Positions 44,320 through 53,224 of a DNA stretch of 64,000 nt are shown here, in pieces. Under the pieces are notes generated by a model. The model saw nothing but the letters and a program-made list of their open reading frames with translations. It did no database searches and was not told the DNA's origin. The position numbers were made by a program, and so were the translations under genes. This DNA is from Halobacillus salinarum (GTDB lineage Bacteria > Bacillota > Bacilli > Bacillales > Halobacillaceae), in assembly GCF_022919095.1 (NCBI RefSeq), contig NZ_CP095073.1, forward strand, positions 1,426,001-1,490,000. Reading direction: 5' to 3'. Position 1 is the first letter of the stretch. Each line of letters starts with the position of its first letter.

Positions 44320-46707
44320 ATGAGTGAAGACAAAGATGTCAAAATAGGCATAACCGGGATGACTTGTGCCGCCTGCTCTACGCGGATAGAGAAATCTTTA
44401 AATAAAATGAATGGAGTCGAGGCGGAAGTCAACCTGGCGACCGAAAATGCCCGTATTCATTACAACGAAGATGAAGCAAGTTCACATGATATTCAAGAAC
44501 GTATCCAAAAGCTCGGGTATGATGTGGAGAAGGATACGGTCGAATTTGATATCTATGGCATGACCTGTGCTGCATGTTCTACGAGAATTGAAAAAGTTCT
44601 GAATAAAATGTCCGGGGTGGAAAAGGCTTCGGTCAACCTGGCCAGTGAAATCGGTCAGGTCAGCTATTACCCCGGGATGGTAGAAGTGAATGACTTAATT
44701 GCCCGTATTCAAAAGCTCGGCTACGATGCAGAACGAAGAAAAGACCGGGAAGATAAACAGTCTCATAAAGAAAAAGAGCAGAAAATGCAGAAATACAAAC
44801 TGATTGCTTCAGCGGTACTGTCTTTGCCGCTCTTCCTCATTATGGTTAGTCATATGGCGGGCGTCGAGCTGCCGAATCTATTGGTAAATCCTTGGCTTCA
44901 GTTTGTGCTCGCGACTCCGGTGCAGTTTGTCATCGGTTTTCAGTTTTATGAAGGCGCCTATAAGAACCTGAAGAATAAAAGCGCCAATATGGATGTGCTT
45001 GTAGCTCTTGGGACGAGCGCCGCATATTTTTACAGCGTCGTGGAGTTGATTCGTTCATTAATCAATCCAGGAATGAATGTCCATTTATATTTTGAAACCA
45101 GTGCGATCCTGATTACGTTGATTTTGTTAGGGAAATACTTTGAAGTCCTGGCGAAAGGCCGCACTACTCAGGCGATTTCCAGCCTGCTTAACTTGCAGGC
45201 AAAGGAAGCGACATTAATCGAAGGTGGCGAGCAGAAAAAAGTAGCAGTCGATGAAGTGAAAGTGGACGATGTTCTGTTAGTCCGACCCGGGGAAAAAATC
45301 CCTGTTGACGGTGTCATTCAAAGCGGTCATACGTCAGTGGATGAGTCCATGATTACAGGGGAATCCATCCCCGTTGATAAAGAGGAAGGCGCCAAAGTAA
45401 TTGGAGCAACGATCAACAAAAACGGAACGATTCAGATGAAAGCAACAAAAGTAGGAAAAGATACAGCTCTTGCCCATATCATTCAGGTAGTTGAAGAAGC
45501 ACAAGGCTCCAAAGCACCAATCCAGCGGCTTGCGGATGTTATTTCAGGGTATTTTGTCCCTATTGTTGTCGCCATTGCCGTAGTCATGTTTGTTATCTGG
45601 ATCACTGTTATTAACCCAGGAGAGCTTGCTTCAGCCCTTGAAGCATCGATTGCTGTTCTCGTAATTGCCTGTCCTTGTGCGTTAGGACTCGCCACGCCGA
45701 CTTCCATTATGGTTGGAACGGGGAAAGGCGCCGAATTGGGAATCTTGTTTAAAGGCGGCGAATATTTAGAAACGACACACAGCTTAGATACGATGGTATT
45801 TGATAAAACAGGAACTCTGACGAAAGGCGAGCCGGAGGTTACGAATTTTGAAACTGAAAGAGAAGACCTGCTTGAGCTCCTCGTCAGTGCAGAAGGCCAG
45901 TCCGAGCATCCGCTGGCTTCAGCGGTTGTGGAATACGGAAAAGCAAAAGGCAACTCTCCTGGTGAGGTGGAGCAATTTGAAGCGAAACCCGGGTTCGGTA
46001 TTCAAAGCGTTGTAGCTGGTCATACCTTGCTTATTGGTACGCGAAAACTACTGTCCAGTGAAGACATTGATTTTTCCAAGTATGAAGCCACGATGAAAGC
46101 GTGGGAGGAAGAAGGAAAAACAGTGATGCTCATTGCGGTCGATGGCAAGGCTGAAGGTATGATTGCGGTCGCCGACCAGTTAAAGGAAACAGCTGCTGAA
46201 GCCATGAAGGAGTTAAAAGAACTTGGACTGCATTTAATCATGCTCACAGGGGATAATGAAAAAACAGCAAACGCGATCGCTGAACAAGCTGGAATAGACG
46301 AAGTAATTGCTGAGGTGATCCCCGAAGAAAAAGCCTCTCATATTGAACGCTTAAAAGGTGAAGGCAGACGGGTCGGCATGATCGGCGATGGCATTAACGA
46401 TGCACCTGCACTTGCTTCTGCCGATATTGGAATCGCAATCGGTACAGGTACTGATGTCGCGATTGAAGCAGCAGACTTAACGATTATGGGCGAGGACTTA
46501 ACGTTAATTCCAAAAGCCATTACGTTAAGCAAGAAAACACTGAAAAATATCCGTCAGAATCTCTTCTGGGCGCTGTTCTATAATTCAGCAGGCATTCCAA
46601 TAGCTGCTGCAGGCCTGCTTGCCCCTTGGCTTGCGGGTGCAGCGATGGCGTTCAGTTCCGTCAGTGTTGTAAGTAACTCGCTTCGCTTGAAACGAGTAAA
46701 AGTGTAA
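44320..46707 (+). CDS. copA: Copper-exporting P1B-type ATPase CopA
   Basis: The 795-residue membrane ATPase expels Cu(I). Two N-terminal HMA domains each contain [13 protein letters not shown] (about residues 10-22 and 80-92). Then come eight helices with the ion-binding [11 protein letters not shown] in TM6 near 450, the phosphorylation site [10 protein letters not shown] near 495, SEHPLASAV with the P1B HP dipeptide near 530, TGES in the actuator domain and [11 protein letters not shown] near the end of the P domain. Accepts copper from CopZ encoded downstream. Confidence 0.97.
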   Translation: MSEDKDVKIGITGMTCAACSTRIEKSLNKMNGVEAEVNLATENARIHYNEDEASSHDIQERIQKLGYDVEKDTVEFDIYGMTCAACSTRIEKVLNKMSGVEKASVNLASEIGQVSYYPGMVEVNDLIARIQKLGYDAERRKDREDKQSHKEKEQKMQKYKLIASAVLSLPLFLIMVSHMAGVELPNLLVNPWLQFVLATPVQFVIGFQFYEGAYKNLKNKSANMDVLVALGTSAAYFYSVVELIRSLINPGMNVHLYFETSAILITLILLGKYFEVLAKGRTTQAISSLLNLQAKEATLIEGGEQKKVAVDEVKVDDVLLVRPGEKIPVDGVIQSGHTSVDESMITGESIPVDKEEGAKVIGATINKNGTIQMKATKVGKDTALAHIIQVVEEAQGSKAPIQRLADVISGYFVPIVVAIAVVMFVIWITVINPGELASALEASIAVLVIACPCALGLATPTSIMVGTGKGAELGILFKGGEYLETTHSLDTMVFDKTGTLTKGEPEVTNFETEREDLLELLVSAEGQSEHPLASAVVEYGKAKGNSPGEVEQFEAKPGFGIQSVVAGHTLLIGTRKLLSSEDIDFSKYEATMKAWEEEGKTVMLIAVDGKAEGMIAVADQLKETAAEAMKELKELGLHLIMLTGDNEKTANAIAEQAGIDEVIAEVIPEEKASHIERLKGEGRRVGMIGDGINDAPALASADIGIAIGTGTDVAIEAADLTIMGEDLTLIPKAITLSKKTLKNIRQNLFWALFYNSAGIPIAAAGLLAPWLAGAAMAFSSVSVVSNSLRLKRVKV

Positions 46708-46732
46708 TTCCAGATGAAAGGAGGGAGAATCC

Positions 46733-46939
46733 ATGCAGAAAACATTAAACGTTCAGGGCATGACTTGCGGCCATTGTGAAAGTGCCGTAAAGGGAGCCTT
46801 GAATGAGCTTAATGGTGTCCAAGCTGTAGAAGTTCACCTTGATTCAGGAAAAGTGGATGTGACCTACAGCGAGGAGAAAGTGAACCAAGATGATATGAAG
46901 GAAGCCATTGAAGAGCAAGGCTATGACGTTGTTTCCTAA
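46733..46939 (+). CDS. copZ: Copper chaperone CopZ
   Basis: Single HMA domain of 68 residues with the Cu(I) site GMTCGHCESAV at about 9-19. It ferries Cu(I) in the cytoplasm to CopA or CsoR. AAAGGAGGG ribosome site, 25 bases after copA, terminator behind. Confidence 0.96.
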   Translation: MQKTLNVQGMTCGHCESAVKGALNELNGVQAVEVHLDSGKVDVTYSEEKVNQDDMKEAIEEQGYDVVS

Positions 46940-46947
46940 ATCCTTTA

Positions 46948-46983
46948 AAAGCCCCGTTTCCTAATGGAAGCGGGGGCTTTTTT
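46948..46983 (+). terminator. Intrinsic terminator of the copper operon
   Basis: AAAGCCCCGTTTCC and GGAAGCGGGGGCTTT with a 4-base loop and one bulge, then TTTATTTTTT. Confidence 0.88.
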
Positions 46984-46994
46984 ATTTTTTCATC

Positions 46995-47118
46995 GACCAG
47001 GAGTGAAGCGCCCCTTCCCTTGCCGCGGTCGAGCGCCCGAGTTTCCTCACAGAACCCCGCTCGGCGATCTCGGATTCCCTTTCTTCCGCAGGAGTGGAAG
47101 GGTCATCACTCCTTGGGA
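46995..47118. repeat. Dispersed palindromic (REP-like) element, copy 3 (inverted relative to copy 2)
   Basis: Its reverse complement aligns with 18222-18345: shared blocks CAAGGAG, CCCTTCCACTCCTGCGGAAG, CCGAGATCGCCGAGC, CTCGGGCGCTCG and CCGCGG/AAGGGAAGGG in the same order. Arms CCCCTTCCCT and GGAAGGG pair with each other. About 240 bases after it up to dedA hold nothing recognisable. Confidence 0.75.
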
Positions 47119-47356
47119 CCTTCTAGATGCAGGAAAAGACTTTTTTCCAATTAGCCACTCCTTGCAAGATCGAAAAGAGTCATTTTTGTTTCTATCAAAA
47201 TCAATAATCATTCATTTTTTAAACCCAGACCGGGGATCAATTCTCTTTCCAGTTTATTAACCCGCTGAAGAATACCACTCAAAATAGATATAGAGTTTTG
47301 AGTGACTATTTCTAAGGCTCCAAGCATACATGTAAGTAAAAAGTGAAGGAGCTTGT

Positions 47357-47962
47357 ATGGAAACGTGGCTGATTGATTTTATCAACCATTTTGGCTATGC
47401 TGGGGTCTTATTTTTGATTGCGATAGAGAACTTGTTTCCTCCGATTCCATCTGAAGTCATCTTAACGTTCAGTGGGTATATGACAACGTATTCAGAGCTC
47501 TCGATCGCCGGTGTGATGGCTGCAGCTGCGGCAGGATCAATCGCAGGTGCCTTTTTGCTTTATGGGATTGGCACGTATGCCGGGGCTGAAAGAATGTACG
47601 TTTTTGCAGATAGGTGGGGGCGGTATCTGCGTTTAACGAAAAATGATATTCAAAGAGCAGAAGCCTGGTTTAACAAATATGGTGCATGGACTGTTTTCCT
47701 CTGCCGATTTGTACCGTTGGTCCGCAGTTTAATTTCCCTTCCGGCAGGGATGGCACGCATGAACATATGGAGTTTTTTCGTATTTACCTTATGCGGAACG
47801 ATGGTTTGGAATTTCGTATTGATCAAGCTTGGAGCAGCACTTGGTGCCTCCTGGCATCAGGTGGTATTGTTTATGGATGCCTATGCCAAGTTCTTGTACG
47901 TGCTGCTTTTTCTTGGGATGCTGCTCTTTCTGCTTCACTGGTTAAGAAAAAAATATCAATGA
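47357..47962 (+). CDS. DedA family membrane protein
   Basis: The 201-residue DedA/SNARE-associated protein has a re-entrant segment ENLFPPIPSEVILTFSGYM near 23-42 and the conserved FCRFVPLVRSLISLPAGMARM in pieces near 115-135 (Arg residues typical of lipid-flipping DedA members), with further helices to the C terminus. DedA proteins such as PetA/UptA recycle lipid carriers (undecaprenyl phosphate, phosphatidylethanolamine). Substrate here undetermined. GAAGGAG precedes the ATG. Confidence 0.9.
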   Translation: METWLIDFINHFGYAGVLFLIAIENLFPPIPSEVILTFSGYMTTYSELSIAGVMAAAAAGSIAGAFLLYGIGTYAGAERMYVFADRWGRYLRLTKNDIQRAEAWFNKYGAWTVFLCRFVPLVRSLISLPAGMARMNIWSFFVFTLCGTMVWNFVLIKLGAALGASWHQVVLFMDAYAKFLYVLLFLGMLLFLLHWLRKKYQ

Positions 47963-47965
47963 CCT

Positions 47966-47993
47966 AGCTTGCACATTCATGCAGGCTTTTTTT
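47966..47993 (+). terminator. Intrinsic terminator of dedA
   Basis: AGCTTGCA and TGCAGGCT around CATTCA, then eight T. Confidence 0.8.
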
Positions 47994-48215
47994 TATGAGA
48001 GAAGACGTCTGACTTTAGTCCCAAAGTACGTGTGGAATCGATCTTATTCAATGAAGAAGGTTAGAAATGATCAGTAAGAAAGAACCCATTTTCCATTATA
48101 ATAGTAAAAATATTTACAATTTTCACGTAATTATGTACAATTTCATTTGGAGTTAGAAAAAAATGGGTATACATAAGATTTTTCTCTCCAAAAAACTTTG
48201 GTCAGGAGGACGTTT

Positions 48216-50618
48216 ATGAAAAGAAAGAGGAAACAAAAAAGAAAAATGACAGCTGCAGCCATGGCGCTTGCGATCGGGTTCAGTACATGGGCATCAGGAG
48301 TTTCAGCACAGCAGGCCAGTTCCAAAGACACTTTTCAGGCGGTTCCTAAAAGTACATACAACTCACCAGTCGATTTGGGGATAGCCAATGATGAAAAGCT
48401 GATTGAAATGCTGAAAAAGGAAGGCAAGATTAAAGAAAAAGCGACTCCGGAAGAAGCCGAGAAGGTTTTGAAAAAATACTTAAAAGCAAAAACGGACAAG
48501 CCTCCAGTAGAGGAGGAAACAGCAAATTTTGTGAAAGACCAGGAAAAGAAACTGCAGAAGAAGGTTCGTGAAAAAGGATTGAATCGCCATAGAGGAAAGG
48601 GTCATGGCTGGTTTGGCAATCATGTGGATCCTGTAGAGAAGGAAAAATACAATGGGGAGACACGGGAAGATCAAGTATTAGTGCTGGCCATTGATTTTCC
48701 GGATTATGAGAAAAGCTCGATTACGCCAGAAGAAACCGATATGTACTATGACGATTATACACACGAGCATTTTCAAAATATGATTTTCGGCTCAAATGGA
48801 TACGAAGGTCCGAATGGAGAGAATTTAGTGTCCATGAAGCAATATTATGAAGCTCAATCCGGCGGCAGTTACACGGTCGATGGCGACGTAGCCGGATGGT
48901 ATACGGCCGATCATCCAGCTGCATATTACGGCGGCAATTATCCGACGGAAGCAGACAGCGATCACCGGGCAAGAGCATTAGTGAAAGAAGCGCTCGCCAA
49001 AGCGGCGCAGGATCCTGACGTTCATCTCGGTGATTACGATCAATGGGACCGTTATGATCTGGACGGTGACGGAAATCTGGCGGAGCCGGACGGGATTATT
49101 GACCACCTTATGGTTATTCACTCCGGAGTGGGTGAAGAAGCGGGCGGCGGATCTTTAGGAGCTGATGCCATCTGGTCACACCGCTGGAGTCTCGCTTTTG
49201 AAGACGATGGCACCCCGGCGACAATTCCAGGGTCAGAAACGGACGTTCCTTATTGGGGCGGCCAGTTAGCAGCAATTGACTATACGATTGAACCGGAAGA
49301 CGGGGCGGCCGGCGTCTTTGCTCATGAATTCGGACATGACTTAGGACTTCCCGATGAATATGATACCCAGTATTCTGGTGAAGGGGAGCCGGTATCTTAT
49401 TGGTCGATCATGTCGAGCGGTAGCTGGGCAGGGGACGTTCCAGGCACCGAGCCTACTGGATTTAGTCCTTATGCGAAGGAATATTTGCAAAATGCTCACG
49501 GCGGTAACTGGTTAAGCGGAGAGACGCTTAATCAAGAGGATATCACGAGAAGAGGCACCGAAGTTCTGCTCGATGAATCGTCTACGAAAGGAACAAACAA
49601 TGATGCGGTAAGAATAGACCTTCCTCAAAAAGAAACCGTAGTGAATACGCCGGCAAGCGGTACTTACGAGTACTTCAGTGGCAGTGGCAACAGCTTAAAC
49701 AATTTCATGACAACGACTGTTGATTTATCCAACGCTGCCCAGGCAGAGCTGACTTTTAAAACGTGGTATGAAATCGAAACGGGCTATGATTACGCGTACG
49801 TCCAGGTTTCTGAAGATGGAGAGAACTGGAATAACGTAGCCGGAAACATTACGAACAATGATGACCCGGCAGGTGCTGGTGCTAACCAAGGAAATGGCAT
49901 TGACGGTTCATCCGATGGCTGGACAGACGCTGTCTTTGATCTTTCCGATTATGCTGGCAAACAAGTTCAGCTAAGGTTCCGGTATGTGACCGACGGGGGT
50001 CTTGCAATGGCTGGATTCTACGCGGATGACATTAAAGTTACAGCCGATGGACAAGAAGTGTTCGCTGATGATGCAGAAGGCGCAAGCCCATTTGAATTCA
50101 ATGGATTTAAAAAAGATGAAGGGAAATTTTTCTCTGACCAGTATTATCTATTGGAATGGAGATCCCACCATGGCATCGATGAAGGACTGGATCACATCCG
50201 CCGCGGGGACAGCTTGATGTCCTATGATGGCGGCCTAGTCGTATGGTATGTAGATAATTCCTATGATAATAACTGGACAGGCATTCATCCTGGGGAAGGC
50301 TTCCTTGGAGTAGTGGATGCGGATCAACGTGCGAACAGGTGGAGTGACGGAACTGTTGCAGAAACACGCTACCAAATGCATGATGCGGCATTTAGTCTTG
50401 ATCGCACAGAAAGAATGTTTATCGACTATCGTTCCGAGTATGGTTTAACAATGAGAGATTACTTTACGAGACGTCATCCGTTATTTAACGATCGTTTTAA
50501 TTACAGCAACCGCCCAATTGAAGATGCTGGCCGTGACGTTCCATCCTATGGATTGAAATTCCTTGTCACGGGCGAATCACGTGATGACTCTGTTGGAAAA
50601 GTATTGATCTTTAAGTAA
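48216..50618 (+). CDS. Immune inhibitor A-type M6 metalloprotease
   Basis: Secreted protease of 800 residues: signal peptide 1-35 (KRKRKQKRK positive region, hydrophobic core, ASGVSA cleavage site) and a propeptide to about 130. The M6 catalytic domain has zinc motif HEFGHDLGLPDEYD, first His at residue 370. A beta-sandwich domain near 500-640 (YFSGSGNSLNNFMTTTVDLS) and a C-terminal domain follow. InhA proteases of B. cereus and B. thuringiensis degrade host defence peptides; in an environmental strain nutrient proteolysis is as likely. Stands alone with its own terminator. AGGAGG 6 bases before the ATG. Confidence 0.94.
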   Translation: MKRKRKQKRKMTAAAMALAIGFSTWASGVSAQQASSKDTFQAVPKSTYNSPVDLGIANDEKLIEMLKKEGKIKEKATPEEAEKVLKKYLKAKTDKPPVEEETANFVKDQEKKLQKKVREKGLNRHRGKGHGWFGNHVDPVEKEKYNGETREDQVLVLAIDFPDYEKSSITPEETDMYYDDYTHEHFQNMIFGSNGYEGPNGENLVSMKQYYEAQSGGSYTVDGDVAGWYTADHPAAYYGGNYPTEADSDHRARALVKEALAKAAQDPDVHLGDYDQWDRYDLDGDGNLAEPDGIIDHLMVIHSGVGEEAGGGSLGADAIWSHRWSLAFEDDGTPATIPGSETDVPYWGGQLAAIDYTIEPEDGAAGVFAHEFGHDLGLPDEYDTQYSGEGEPVSYWSIMSSGSWAGDVPGTEPTGFSPYAKEYLQNAHGGNWLSGETLNQEDITRRGTEVLLDESSTKGTNNDAVRIDLPQKETVVNTPASGTYEYFSGSGNSLNNFMTTTVDLSNAAQAELTFKTWYEIETGYDYAYVQVSEDGENWNNVAGNITNNDDPAGAGANQGNGIDGSSDGWTDAVFDLSDYAGKQVQLRFRYVTDGGLAMAGFYADDIKVTADGQEVFADDAEGASPFEFNGFKKDEGKFFSDQYYLLEWRSHHGIDEGLDHIRRGDSLMSYDGGLVVWYVDNSYDNNWTGIHPGEGFLGVVDADQRANRWSDGTVAETRYQMHDAAFSLDRTERMFIDYRSEYGLTMRDYFTRRHPLFNDRFNYSNRPIEDAGRDVPSYGLKFLVTGESRDDSVGKVLIFK

Positions 50619-50625
50619 AGACTAA

Positions 50626-50660
50626 AAAGGAGCTGTTCCCATAGAGGGACAGCTCCTTTA
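50626..50660 (+). terminator. Intrinsic terminator of the InhA gene
   Basis: AAAGGAGCTGTTCCC, 4-5 base loop and GGGACAGCTCCTTT, followed by AGTATTTATTT. Confidence 0.85.
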
Positions 50661-50719
50661 GTATTTATTTATTGGATATGCAAAAAGTCCTCTCTTTGAA
50701 GTTAAGTCAAATGCTGCCG

Positions 50720-51481
50720 TTAAAAGGCAGAAGTCCAGCCGCCGTCTACTGTAATCACTGTACCGTTGACAAAGCTCGCATCATCTGACGCGAGAAATAA
50801 AGCTGCTTGAGCGATTTCTTCCGGCTGTCCGGATCTTGGTGATAATCCGTGAGTTAAGCCAGCTCGTTCCATCCCGAATTCACTGATGTTCGTCATGCTT
50901 GATCCGATATTTGTTTCAACTGCTCCGGGAGCGATGGCGTTACAACGGATGCCTTTGTTAGCATACATAAACCCGGTGTTTTTAGTTAAGCCAATGACGG
51001 CGTGCTTAGATGCCCCATATGCTGCTCCGGCATGAGCTCCACTGAATCCGCCAGTGGACGCTGTATTAATGATGACCCCCTGTTCCTTTTCTAAAAAAAT
51101 CGGCATGGCTTTTCGAATGGCGCGCATCACGCCTTTCGTGTTGACTTCAAAAATGAAGTCCCATTTTTCGTCTGTGATTTCTCCTACCGGTTCAAAGCCA
51201 TCCATAACCCCTGCATTATTCACTAGAATATCCAGCGTCCCATATTCATCGACAGCCATGTCGATCATCTGGTCGATGTCCGCTGCTTCAGTCACATTTA
51301 CTTGAACCGCTTTTGCTGTGCCGCCATTGGCTGTAATCGCATTTGCTGTTTGTTCCGCTCCATCAAGATTTAAATCAGCAAGGATGACATTTGCTCCTTC
51401 ACGGGCGAATAACTCAGCTATGGCTTTTCCCATTCCTGAAGCTGCACCAGTGACAACAGCTGTTTTATTTTGTAATCTCAT
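50720..51481 (-). CDS. Short-chain dehydrogenase/reductase (classical SDR)
   Basis: A 253-residue NAD(P)-dependent oxidoreductase: cofactor motif TGAASGMGKAIA at 12-23, acidic ADLNLD after strand 2 (suggests NAD preference), NNAG at about 88-91, catalytic Ser in NTASTGG and YGASK near 152-156, C-terminal NGTVITVDGGW. Resembles glucose dehydrogenase or 3-oxoacyl-ACP reductase-type SDRs; substrate not deducible. Diverges from a TetR gene with shared operators between them. GAGGAGGGG ribosome site. Confidence 0.93.
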   Translation of the reverse strand: MRLQNKTAVVTGAASGMGKAIAELFAREGANVILADLNLDGAEQTANAITANGGTAKAVQVNVTEAADIDQMIDMAVDEYGTLDILVNNAGVMDGFEPVGEITDEKWDFIFEVNTKGVMRAIRKAMPIFLEKEQGVIINTASTGGFSGAHAGAAYGASKHAVIGLTKNTGFMYANKGIRCNAIAPGAVETNIGSSMTNISEFGMERAGLTHGLSPRSGQPEEIAQAALFLASDDASFVNGTVITVDGGWTSAF

Positions 51482-51515
51482 TCGGTTCCCCTCCTCATGA
51501 AATCGCTTTCTGTTT

Positions 51516-51552
51516 TTACACTTTAAGTGTAATCGATTATACTTTTAAGTAG
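51516..51552. promoter_or_regulatory. Tandem operator between SDR and TetR genes
   Basis: TTACACTTTAAGTGTAA (51516-51532) is a perfect 17-bp palindrome. TTATACTTTTAAGTA begins exactly 21 bases later (51537) and looks like a second, weaker copy. The minus-strand -10 TATAAT (51541-51536) lies between, so binding would block the SDR promoter. Confidence 0.7.
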
Positions 51553-51648
51553 CAATATACAAACGATTCAGAAGTGTTGATTAGCCAACAAACAGAGGAA
51601 TAGTGTTCAGCAAATGCTCGTAAATGAACAAATTGGAGGCGGATGTTT

Positions 51649-52257
51649 ATGGCTGTTGATAGAAGGGTGCACAAATCTAAAGATGCACTAAAAGCAGCGC
51701 TTCTCCAGCTTATGAAGGCTTCAGACTTCAGCAAAATTACGATTACTGAAATTGTTCAGCATGCAGATCTAAATCGAGGTACGTTTTACAAACATTACCA
51801 TACAAAGGAAGAGTTACTGGAAGAAATGATTGATGATGTGCTGGAAGACTTAGTCCGTTCCTACAGGGCTCCGTACGTTCATGCGGATAAATTCGTGATG
51901 GAGGAGTTAACATCCTCCAAAGTAAAAATCTTCGAACATGTCTATTCTTACGCAGACTTCTATCGTTCAATTGTTACCGCTAATGTGATCCCCGGCTTTC
52001 AAAATAAAATATGTGAAGTGTTAAAAAAACTCAATCGTGAGGATTTGGTATTGATTGATTCTGCAAATGATATAAACGGAGATTTTCTTACCAGCTACTA
52101 TTCTTATGCTCTGTTTGGATTAATTCTGGAATGGATTCACAGCGATTTTAAATATACCCCTGCTTATATGGCAGAGCAGTTAATCCAAATTCTATCCTAC
52201 CACCCTGATAAGGCGGTGCAAGTCGTCTCTATGGCTGACGCTGAAAACGTAGACTAG
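51649..52257 (+). CDS. TetR/AcrR family transcriptional regulator
   Basis: The 202-residue regulator has an N-terminal helix-turn-helix with KITITEIVQHADLNRGTFYKHY near residues 27-48, typical of the TetR family, and a C-terminal helical domain of the TetR_C_8/YvdT-like kind, where a ligand would bind. I choose ATG 51649, 9 bases after TGGAGGC; the ATG at 51643 is too near. It very likely represses the divergent SDR gene via the palindromes at 51516-51552. Confidence 0.9.
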   Translation: MAVDRRVHKSKDALKAALLQLMKASDFSKITITEIVQHADLNRGTFYKHYHTKEELLEEMIDDVLEDLVRSYRAPYVHADKFVMEELTSSKVKIFEHVYSYADFYRSIVTANVIPGFQNKICEVLKKLNREDLVLIDSANDINGDFLTSYYSYALFGLILEWIHSDFKYTPAYMAEQLIQILSYHPDKAVQVVSMADAENVD

Positions 52258-52265
52258 CAGAGGAA

Positions 52266-52976
52266 TTAGCAGAAGTATTGATAAGGATGTGGTTCCCAGA
52301 CGGACGGAGTCGTTTCATAGAGGAAAACTCCTTCCAGCCCCGAGCCTTTTAATACATTCATATGGCTGTGTTTGGTAAAGAAAACAGCAGCTGCCTCATC
52401 GAAAAAGCACGTAAACCCGAATTCTTCGTTTTCATCTACAATCGTTAGTTGATCGGTGCATAATTCAAGCAGGTCGGCAGTCTTGATTCGATGTAATTCG
52501 TATGTTCCTCCTTCTACGGCTAACTTATCAAATTTAATTTTCCTGGCGCCATTTGATCCTAAAACCTTTAGCATATCCTTCATGATCAAAACTGGAAATT
52601 CATCCTCCAATGGAAAATATACATTCGCATCCATCGCTTCTTCTACTAGATCCGCTAATTCTGGACGCTGGTAGATTTCTCTTCCTAAACCATCTGTTAG
52701 TCGGGCGGTGACGGCGATGGACATCTGAGCTATCGTCTTTAATCCTGTCTTTTGACGGAGAGCTTCCCAGGTAATGGGAGTTCCGTATTCAAGTATATCT
52801 TTTTTGACAGGGTAATAGCGGTGAGAAATGGCACTCTGCTCAGCCTGCCATCCTGAGGGCATTCGTATAAAAGGATAAAAAATTTTAGCAGCGGATTGAA
52901 AGCCTTTTGGGAGGTGCTCGACGACGGGATCTTTTTCAGGATTTTTTCCTAGTGGATAGAAGTATTTCAACGGCAT
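52266..52976 (-). CDS. Hypothetical protein (possibly DUF2711)
   Basis: A soluble 236-residue protein with mixed alpha/beta character and no signal peptide; Trp- and Phe-rich C terminus (YETTPSVWEPHPYQYFC). It may belong to DUF2711, but I am not certain. Converges with the TetR gene 8 bases away. GAGAGGG lies directly before the ATG. Confidence 0.7.
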   Translation of the reverse strand: MPLKYFYPLGKNPEKDPVVEHLPKGFQSAAKIFYPFIRMPSGWQAEQSAISHRYYPVKKDILEYGTPITWEALRQKTGLKTIAQMSIAVTARLTDGLGREIYQRPELADLVEEAMDANVYFPLEDEFPVLIMKDMLKVLGSNGARKIKFDKLAVEGGTYELHRIKTADLLELCTDQLTIVDENEEFGFTCFFDEAAAVFFTKHSHMNVLKGSGLEGVFLYETTPSVWEPHPYQYFC

Positions 52977-53224
52977 CGCCCTCTCTATTTAGTTCTTACA
53001 GCTTAACACGTTAAGGTGAGTTCTAGTAAACTTAATTTTACTAAATTGTGGCATCTCTATTATGATTGCTATACACTTATGGTCGAACGCTTTTTTTTGC
53101 AAAAAGGACATGCTTTTGAACCGGTGCACATAGAGTAGAATAGTCGCCATCGCTCATTTACGTTATGGTGCCTTATTTGCTACTATAGAGGGAGCGAGAA
53201 AATTAACACAGAAGGGTGAATGCG

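Noticed and set aside
46964-47260. 98-residue frame after copZ
   Set aside because: It runs over a terminator and the palindromic element, lacks a ribosome site, and its Arg/Pro/Phe composition reflects the GC-rich repeat.
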